This document shows, piece by piece, positions 56,458 to 64,000 of a stretch of 64,000 bases of DNA; position 1 is the first letter of the stretch, and each line of letters begins with the position of its first letter. Under the pieces are notes generated by a model that ran no database searches, was not told the DNA's origin, and saw nothing but the letters and a program-made list of their open reading frames with translations. Position numbers and translations under genes: made by a program. Source of the stretch: Microglena sp. YARC (lineage: Eukaryota; Chlorophyta; Chlorophyceae; Chlamydomonadales; Chlamydomonadaceae); NCBI GenBank assembly GCA_022414725.1, contig CM039465.1, forward strand, positions 16,485,706 through 16,549,705, written 5' to 3'.

Positions 56458-57667
56458 CTAATCCCCTGGTATTGAGCCCTGCTGGGTCTCCATAAAGCGT
56501 CTGCACTGTAAAATACTTTGAAAGCTAGAAATAGAGTGAGAGTGGACTGTGTCTGCCAGTCGAAGGGCACACAATCTGTTAAGTCCAAGTGTAGCCATAG
56601 AAGTCAAAAAGGAAGTTGGGATAGTACCCGTTGTTCCAATTGTGATAACTACGTAGTGAACAAGATATCCAGCCGATTGGAGGCCATCCACTAGTCTAGC
56701 ATGCTGGGCATGTTTAGTGATAAACTTGGTAGCATGGTTGGTATCAGAGCAATAGCCAAGCTCAAGGAGCCAAATTTCTTTATCTCTTAAGACGGTAGGA
56801 GAGTCTATGTCAGGTAGGATGGCAAGGTCAGGTCTCATTCTCCTCCAGGCCTCTTCTGTAATAGAGGAAGGGCGTAGCCAGTCAGGGAGGCGTTTGCCTA
56901 GGACCCCCCTGGGGAGGTCCTCTTCCTTGCCAGCGTCCATAATCATTCTGCGTGAGCCCAGGTCGCCAGTGCAGATGGCCTTGTGGATGAGTCGCACTGC
57001 GGCGTCATGTCTCTTGATATAGAGCCCCTTGAAAGTCTGGTGTGAGCAGCCCGCCAGAATGTGGCCCGCTCCGTCCTCACAGATGTGGCATATGGGGCAT
57101 AGAGGGTTTGTGGGCGGGTGGGTGTTGTTAATATAAGGAAGTTTCCACCGATATATGCAAGTTTACGATTCCACAGTCGACCCTAGCGGGCTTTAAGGAT
57201 GTGGAATTTAGTTTTATGTTGGATAAGGGTAGAGGACCAAAAATTTATTACTTGCATGAGGAAGTTGGTGAGGAGTGTTATCGCCCAGGTGGTTGCATAA
57301 ATCCCTTTAAGCGGGTGTTGGCCAAGGTGGCAGCTAGTGGGTAGGTTGGAGCTGATGCCTTGTGTGAGGTTAGGTGCTAGAATACGTGGGGGGATATCTC
57401 CCATGGGTGTGCGAGGAGGTTGGACAGTGGGCCAGTAAACATTGTGTCTGGGGATTTCCCCAGTGTTATCAGTATATATATCTGCTGGAGGCAGGGTCAT
57501 CTGCGGCCTTACGCGCTAGGCTGTCAGCCCGGTCATTTCCAAGAATGCCTGTGTGGGAGCGTACTTTGCAAAGGGTGGTGTGTGAGCCATGTACAATTCG
57601 TTCAATAAGGTGAGATTGGATTGAATCTAGCAGCTCAGCATGTAGGGAGCGCGTGGCTGTGGTGGGA
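56458..57667 (-). pseudogene. LINE copy B: RNase H end and Cys/His-rich C-terminus
   Basis: KVRSHTGILGNDRADSLAR (about 57,560) is the RNase H C-terminal block with the catalytic Asp. After broken frames comes CPICHICEDGAGHILAGCSH (about 57,090), a probable zinc-binding module, then a 179-residue frame (MRLIHKAICTGDLGSRRMIM to the stop at 56,458). The C-terminal frame is well preserved, but its function is unknown. Confidence 0.75.
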
Positions 57668-59659
57668 TCATGGATCATTTTTTTTGATGAGTTGAAGTGA
57701 ACAGAGACTGTCAGTGTGGAGGGTGAGGTTAGTATCGTATGGAATGTTAATAATGGCTTGGTGAATTGCCACTAGTTCTGCTCTGTTGTTAGTCCTGGTG
57801 GCCCCCCGCCCACCTGGGTTGATGGTGTAGCTCATCCCTGCAATGGGGACATAAACTGCAGCCCCTATTTTACTAGGGGAGGCCGAGTTACCTTTGATCA
57901 GGCTGCCATCTGTGTAGACCTGGAGGCCTGCAGAAAGGATAGCTGGGTATGTGCATGGGTGAGTAGTGGGAGGAGTAAGAGGTTGAGGGTGCTCGCGGTG
58001 TGGAGTGTGCCAAGGTTTTGAGGTGAGTGATCTGAGTTTTCTAGGGTAAGTGATCTGAGTGTCAGAGGAGGTGAGGGTGTCAGGTGGGGTAATAGTGGTG
58101 GGCTCCCAGTGGGGGGAGAGGCTGTGCATGTGGTCGTGCCAAAGCTGGATAAAGGCTTGAAGGTTGGGAAAGTAGGTAAGTTGACTTTGGGGACTGCAGA
58201 TAAGGATGAGGTGTAACTTTTGGGTTGATGGGAGGGTGTGGAGTTTACTGCCCAACCAGGTGTCAGAGGTATCATAAAGTTCAGAGTGGGGCCTGGAGTC
58301 AATGTAGTGGACCCAGGGGTGGTGGATAAGTTTGTTGTAGGGAGCATAGCAAGTGTCAGGGATGAGCATGACAGTGCATGTGGGGGGCTGACTGATGGAA
58401 GTCTCAGCATAATCTGCACTGGCTAGGGCCCACCTGAGTGCTTGGTGTGCCAGGGTGACTGAGCTAGGGATGTCCACTAGGGAGCCCCCAGTCCAGACAG
58501 TGTGGAAGGGGTCCTCGTTGGACCCAAAGAGCTGGTCAGCTAGGTGAGGAGAGGAGTAGCTGAGAAGGCTCTGATCATAGCTGATAAGAGTAGAAGTTCG
58601 GTGGTGGGTGATACCTAGCTTTGCTATGGCTTGATGGAGGACAGGAGAGAGAATGTTGGTAGAAGCAGGGGTAGCTCTGTAACTAGTGAAGAGAGCAGCT
58701 AGGTCTGTATGGTAGGTTCCTCCCTGGGTTAGTTGTTGCCATTTGGTAGGGTGGGTAGTTTTGAAGTGCTCATAATTCTGCTGGAGGGAGGTAAGTCTGT
58801 TGTTGGGGGTGTGCCCAATACATTTCCCAGTGGGGGTGTAGAGATAAGAGAGATGTTTGTGTGTGTGGGTGTCCTGGCCATCCTTGTTGGTGAGGATGCC
58901 TGTTTGGATAATGTAGGAGAGGGGTGGTTGGATGTCCCAGTCTGGGTGTATGTCTTGTGTATCCACATGCAGCAATTTGTGGACAAGGGCGTGGTTGTCA
59001 GCTTGGAAGCCTGGGGTGGTGGTCCATTGGCCTTGCTGCTGAGGGTTGGTAAGGTGGGAGTCTTTCCTCAGATTTTGACAAGTGGTGGTGAAAGGGGCTG
59101 ACTTGAAGGTGTGGACGAGTTGGTCGTAGGCTTGTTGCCCCAGCATTTCGCAGAGGTGAGAGATGAGGTGAGATTGCGGTTTCCAGTGGATGATAGAAAT
59201 GGTGGAAGTGACTGGTTTGCTGTAGTGGATGCTATATCCAGCTTGAGAGTAGGAATGGATGTGGTCATTGTGCATTTGTGTGGGAGCCCACTGAACGTGG
59301 GCAACAGTAGTACTGGTAGAGTTGCCGGTGTCTAGGGAGCGTTTGCTGCGCCTGCTAGTAATATAGAGAGCTTTGTATTGGGAGCCATAGGTGAGATGGA
59401 GTAAGCGAGTTGGCGGTGCAGGAGCGTTGGCCGTTTGGTAGAGCATAGCCTCGCGTGTCCTGTCAGGGTGGGAAGTTTTAGCTATGGCGTAGTGGCGGAA
59501 AAAATCGCGTTGTGGTGCTATGGTGAATCCAGGATTTACACAGGTAGTGGCGGGCCGCCTAGGTTTCGTCTTTATTGTTGCAGCCCCACGCACGCTGCGC
59601 GTAGCTGTCAGCACTTGTCGTAGGCCATGCCCACCATTGGTTCCCTTCGATGTCCCCAA
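57668..59659 (-). pseudogene. LINE copy B: possible methyltransferase-like domain followed by RNase H
   Basis: A single 663-residue frame. After a basic N-terminus, a conserved-looking block (about 58,620-58,170) reads ISYDQSLLSYSSPHLADQLF, NEDPFHTVWTGGS, LAHQALRWALASADYAE, CTVMLIPDT, YNKLIHHPWVHYIDSRP. The strand-helix-strand pattern with a P-F motif resembles amino-methyltransferases of the PCIF1/Dam type, but the usual N/D-P-P-F/Y/W motif reads EDPF, so activity is uncertain. RNase H starts at LQVYTDGSLIKGN (about 57,920), continues RTNNRAELVAIHQAI (catalytic Glu) and TLHTDSLCSLQLI (Asp), and passes a frameshift near 57,670. Confidence 0.65.
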
Positions 59660-59682
59660 GGGAATCCGCCCCGTAGTCTGCG

Positions 59683-60150
59683 TCAGCTAGAGGGGTGGAG
59701 GAGTAGTAGCGTTGGGGTAGGGGTGGCAATAAAGTCAGTGGTGGGTGGGAGTTTGATAATGTCAGTAGTGTTAGGTGTGACTGCGTATTCGGCTGCGAGC
59801 TGGCGGTGCATGAGCGGGAGGGGTTCGGTGTGGGTGAGGGGGTAGTCGAATTTAGCCAGAGTTAGGTGGGCTGTGAGAAGGTTAAGAGAGCGTCTGTGAT
59901 GTTTGGTAATTTTTGAGGAAGTAATAAGGGGGAGATCAGTAGTGCTGATGAGGTGGGTTCCCGAAGGTGTGACCAGGTCATGGTAGGTATAAATATTCAA
60001 GTCGTGGAAGGGGGTCATGATTTTGATAGGTATGGCATGAGGAGGAGAAGGTAGGGGGTGGATGTTAAGTTTGTCCATAAGTTCTGTGTCATTCCAAGTG
60101 AGTTTGATGCTGGATTGGCTAAGGATATCAAGTTGACGGGCTAGAGACAT
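59683..60150 (-). pseudogene. LINE copy B: post-RT (thumb/connection) segment
   Basis: 155 residues, MSLARQLDILSQSSIKLTWN to FIATPTPTLLLL, in a separate frame between RT and the long C-terminal frame. Position and helical content suggest thumb and connection; no motif is diagnostic. Confidence 0.55.
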
Positions 60151-60467
60151 GTGTGTTAACTGTTTAGAGGAAAGAGAGAGAGAGGGTTGAGTGTAGTCAT
60201 AGTGGCAGTAGTTTTATTAAGAAGGGCTCTGGTGAGAATGCCAAGATGGCCCTGATCGTTCATGGCTTGTGTAAGGGCTGAAGCCGTGATTTGAGTGTAC
60301 TCTGTAAGTAGGGAGGGAACTCCGAGACCTGCTTCTGTTTTAGGAAGTTGAAGGGCTCTAGTGGGAAAGGATCTGGGAAGTGTGCAGCAGAGTTTGACCG
60401 TTTTGAGAACTGCTCTATCAATGACGTGGATGTCAGTGAGTGAGAAGGGGCTACTATCATGGGATAT

Positions 60468-62564
60468 TTAATAGCTGCACGTATACATTGTTGTGATAAT
60501 GCGGACACATTGATCTGGAGTTGCTCTGGGTTTGGCTTTGGTTAGAATACTCAGTCCTTTAGAATGAATGGTTGCTATGGTGGCGTGTAGTTGAGTTTTC
60601 CAATTAAGAGTGAGAGAGATGTGGACCCCAAGGTATTTGTAGGCCATGTCAGGAGGTTGGTATGTTGCATAAGAGTCACCCAGAGGTATTTTGTTTAGGC
60701 GTTGTTTAAGGGTGTTGTTGTGGGTAGGATGGGAGGGGTGGGATTTGTGGAGAATGCCACTGACCACACATTTAGTGGCATTGAGTGGGATGCCAGACCA
60801 GACACTAAATTGTTGAACCTTACCACACCGGATTCGAAAATCCTCCGCGGTACTAGTGAGGACGGCAGTGTCGTTAGCGTAGCCCAAGCTACTAGTGTGA
60901 TGCTCATCAGCTGTTGCGGCAGGTAGGGACGCTGCTCTGTAACCCCGCCCTCCAGAGCGGAGCCATCTGTGGAGGGGTTCTAGAAAGATAATGAAGAGGA
61001 GAGGGGACAGGGTGTCTCCCTGTATGGTGCCTCTGGTGATGGAGATAGGAGAGCCAGTCGTGTTGTTGAGAAGGATATGGGTGGTTGAGTTAGTGTAAAT
61101 GCCCTTAATTGTGTCTATTGTGTCATGCGTGTAACCAAGATTGTGCATGATGCTCAGTAATTTCTGGTGATCAATCATGTTGAAGGATGAGCTAAAGTCG
61201 AAGTAGGCAGCAAAAAGATCTTGATGAAAGAGGGCAGCGTCCTCTATATTGTGGAGAAGGTTGAGAAGTTGTTGGGAAGTGCTCTTGTCCTTTCGAAAGC
61301 CTTCCTGGCAGGCACTGAGAATATGGTTAGTTTCAGAGTAAGCTGTGAGAGTGTTTGTGACCAAGCTTGGCCACTGCGTTGTTGAGTCCTATCGGTCTGT
61401 AATTTTGTGGGAGACACGGGTCTGATTTATTATAGAGCATAACTATGTGAGAAATTTTCCAGCAGTCCGGGGTTTCCCCTAGAAACCATGCAAGTTGCAT
61501 GAGTTTGTGGATGATTTGATGCATTTCAGTTGGGAGGCAGAGGATGAGCTCGTTGGGGATGCCATCTGGTCCAGTTGCTTTGTTGGTGGCAAGCTTGCGG
61601 ATGCAGTCAGTAAAAGTGGTAGAGGAGGAAAGGTAAGTGTAGGGAGAAGCTGTGTGTTGGATGGAGTTAGCTGGGGGTTCCAGGTGGTATTTGTCAATTT
61701 GGTGGACCCATGGGGGGGAGTGGTGTGCTCAGTGTAGTTAGCTGAGATGGGGGGGGTTTGTGGTGACATGAGTGTTTCCATGTGTCTGGTCATGATGTCT
61801 AGGAGGCCTTGGGTGCTAGTGCTAAGTGTGTGGGTTTTCGTGTCCAACAAGGCAGTGGGAGTGTGTTTGTGGTCTTCAGGGGAGAAAATGTATCTGTGTG
61901 TTTGCCTTGCCTGGGTGCTGAGACGACGCCGAAACTTCTTGATAGATGAGGCTACCCGTTCCTCCTTGAGTGCTGCCTGCAAGGTACGTTGTTCTGCAGT
62001 GCTGTTGTGGATGTCCTCAGTTAAAGATAAACGGTATTCAGATAGAAGCAGGTTCTGAAGGTGGTGTTGGATTTGAGTTTTGGTGTAGGAGGTGTAAGTT
62101 TGAGTTGTGAAAGGTTTGATTCGAAGTTCATCATAGCCTTGCTGGTTAAGATAGTTGGAGGCTGTGCGCAATGATTTAATATGTTTAATGTGGTAGTTAA
62201 TTTTCCTAAATGATTTAGCAATTTGCCGGGGGAGGAAGATACCTGAATGGTAGGTTTTGGTGGGGCATGTGTCAGTCATAATGGTGAGAGCTTGGTGTAA
62301 GGTTATCATAAGATGTTCAGTCATGCTGTTGAGGTCTTCTGGGATGGAGGTCTTGAGTTCCTGCCTGATGGATTGGATGCGTGAGGGTGTTTTGTCCTCT
62401 CCCAGGAGGGCTTGTGCGAGAGTCCATGCTGCTTCTATGTTGGTATGGCTGTGCTGAAATTGGTGAAGGAATTGGTGGGAGATGGCTTCTCTGGCCTTAG
62501 CCATGTCTTGTTGCTCAAGTGGAAGCTGTAGTTGGGGGAGTTGGGTCAGTAGGGGGAATGTCAA
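60468..62564 (-). pseudogene. LINE copy B: linker and reverse transcriptase with YAND box
   Basis: Frames 62,564-61,479 (linker, FRRRLSTQARQTHRYIFS) and 61,364-60,468 (palm). Motifs: QEGFRKDKSTSQQLLNLLHN, AAYFDFSSSFNMIDHQKLL, GTIQGDTLSPLLFIIFLEPL, GYANDTAVLTS. Motif C has Asn for the first Asp (AAC codon, about 60,870-60,880), as in copy A; the second Asp and the motif A Asp remain. YKYLGVHISLTLNWKTQLHA is the family motif after the palm. As seen, this RT should be catalytically poor or dead. Confidence 0.87.
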
Positions 62565-63272
62565 GATTGGGAGGGGGGAAGAGGGCAGAAGTGATGTGGT
62601 GTTCCAAGGGCATGTGGTCCAAAGTGTCTCCCATCTGGTGGACGACTTCTGTCACTGTAGTTCCTGGAGGGGATAAGGAGTTGGTAAGGATGATATCGTC
62701 AATCCTGCTGCTATAGGGATGGTTGTCTGCGTAAGTATAGTAAGTGTGAGGACGTGGGGATGGTTGGAGTTTAATTAAGTACTTACTTAAGTGTTGCTGG
62801 TGGGTGTAGTCTTCTGGGTGACTGGTTGTGCTGCTCCTGTCTATGGGATAGTAGGCAGCGTTCCAGTCGCCCCCTGCTATGTATTTGGTGAGTGGGGATT
62901 TTTTAGAGATAATATAATGGATGTGATTGTAAATTGCAGCACGTTTGATGGGGTCATTGCATGGCATATAGACACCCAAGATATGTGTGTTGTTGTTTAT
63001 AGTTTGGTGTGTGAGGTGGCCAGCTATTTCGGTAGGAATCTCATGATTAGTGGATGAGTAGTTAGTGTTTTCTTAATAAGGGTGATGACACCAGCTGAGT
63101 GGGTAATAGTGTTGTTAGCGTTAGTAGCTTGTTGGATGGTTTTGCTGCTGTGGTGAAAGTGGTAGGCTGGCATGTCTTTTTTAATCATGTTCATGATACT
63201 TTTCCTATTGGAAGTGAGTTTAGTTTCATTTAAAATAACAATGTCATTTTTTGTTGGTCCGAATGTTATCAT
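62515..63272 (-). pseudogene. LINE copy B: AP-type endonuclease domain
   Basis: It reads NDIVILNETKLTSN (the catalytic Glu region), then, after a frameshift near 63,020, GVYMPCND, AGGDWNAAYYPID, RIDDIILTNS and MGDTLDHMPLEHHIT. All four AP-endonuclease motif blocks are present across two frames, so the domain was complete in the ancestor. Confidence 0.85.
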
Positions 63273-63293
63273 AGATCATTTCCCAGGAGGATC

Positions 63294-64000
63294 CTATGCC
63301 TCGGCAGTTGACAGTGGTGGTGTTAGTAGTGTGAAGTATAGTTTGTTGCTGAAAGACAGGGTGTAAGGTGGTATGATCTGTCTTGGTTCGTTTAGTGGGG
63401 GGGGGGGGGTAGGTCTGGGCAGTGTAGGTTTCTTGGTGGGTGAGCCTGCTCCAAAAATGCTACTCCTGTCGCATCCTGCGGCCATCAGGAATGACAGGTC
63501 TGCTAGGAGTGGGTAAGGTTGTTGCATGTGATTGAGTGTTGTCAGTTTGAGGTTGTGTTGGTGAGTGAGATTTAGTTGTGGGGGATTTATTGCGAGAGGT
63601 GGGGCCTGGCGTCTGGAAGTGCGTTTTTTTTCCGTTTGGATGAGGGTTCCTCGTCTGTAGATACCAGAGCTATAGAGGCTGCCCGTGCAAGTTCATGTGT
63701 AGGCTCGGGTTCAGGCTCAGGTTCAGGTTCAGGGTCAGTAGTGGTGGTGTGATTGTTAGGCTTGTAATAGAGTTCAGGCTGGAAGGGGTGCGCTTGAAAG
63801 GAGAGTGTTGTGTGTGTTATCACATAGATGTGGCCCTGAAGGTGTTGCCAGTCAGAGGAGTGTAGGCGCTTGGGGCCCTGCATGTTCTCAGAGTCTAAGT
63901 CCCACCACTCACCATTGTGCAACTTGAGCGTCTTTGCATGTCCATATCCAGCATTGTAGTGGAGCATGAAACGGGAGCAATGAGGGGGGACACGTTGCAG
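63294..64000 (-). pseudogene. LINE copy B: N-terminal region
   Basis: It matches copy A: LHYNAGYGHAKTLKLHNGEW, HIYVITHTTLSFQAHPFQPE, a Pro-Glu linker one repeat shorter, then a Ser/Thr/Pro-rich stretch. A frameshift near 63,590 separates the two visible frames. Role unknown; by position it corresponds to ORF1 or an RNA-binding N-terminus. Confidence 0.6.

Larger units (their letters stand above)
56290..64000 (-). mobile_element. LINE, copy B, near full length, runs off the right edge
   Basis: Minus-strand order: N-terminal region (64,000-63,294), AP endonuclease (63,272-62,515), linker and RT (62,564-60,468), thumb (60,150-59,683), possible methyltransferase-like domain and RNase H (59,659-57,668, then 57,500), and a Cys/His C-terminus (about 57,110-56,458). 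3' UTR to a TTGAAATTGAAAATTGT tail near 56,290. Frames are longer than in copy A but still broken at about ten places. Same orientation as copy A, about 58 kb apart. No target duplication could be checked because the 5' end is outside. Confidence 0.85.

Overview
The window is nuclear DNA of a eukaryote, most likely a green alga (Chlorophyta, probably chlamydomonad-like). The main reason is an intact, spliced gene at 49,895-52,533 (minus) for a plant/green-algal RR-type tandem CCCH zinc-finger protein. Introns have GT-AG borders, the DNA is crowded with retrotransposons, and simple repeats and G-runs are extreme. The species cannot be named from the sequence alone.

Layout. 1 to about 6,030 (minus): damaged LINE copy A (ORF1-like region, AP endonuclease, reverse transcriptase and the start of a C-terminal region). 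About 6,100-13,486 (plus): a Ty3/gypsy element with gag, protease, RT and RNase H, broken by stops and a frameshift and cut off before any integrase or 3' LTR. 13,490-39,420 (plus): one large host gene, at least seven exons (E1-E7, about 830 codons, 5' end not seen), encoding an unrecognised helical, armadillo/HEAT-like protein. Exon phases agree across all junctions. E6 is interrupted in its coding sequence by a 5'-truncated LINE (34,501-37,386) with an 8-bp target duplication. 39,763-44,805 (minus): a copia-like LTR element with both LTRs and a 5-bp target duplication, lacking a recognisable RT. 44,806-49,890: satellites, hairpin repeats and unassigned DNA. 49,895-52,533: the zinc-finger gene. 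52,534-56,290: no convincing gene. About 56,290-64,000 (minus): LINE copy B, whose 58,228-64,000 part is nearly identical to window positions 1-5,814.

The most unusual feature is the structure of the introns of the large host gene. Five of the six introns, and the flanks of the first and last exons, contain tandem arrays of copies of the neighbouring exon edge plus its splice site. Copies of an exon's 5' edge with its acceptor lie upstream of that exon; copies of an exon's 3' edge with its donor lie downstream. Intron 1 has about two dozen donor-side and six acceptor-side copies; intron 3 has some 3 kb of acceptor-side copies. I call these junction echoes. They carry later insertions, including two hAT-like MITEs, and one echo lies antisense between inverted repeats at about 46.1 kb.

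There is no operon logic here. Two host genes sit in a field of mobile elements and tandem repeats. The zinc-finger gene looks functional; the large gene, as assembled, is interrupted by the LINE.
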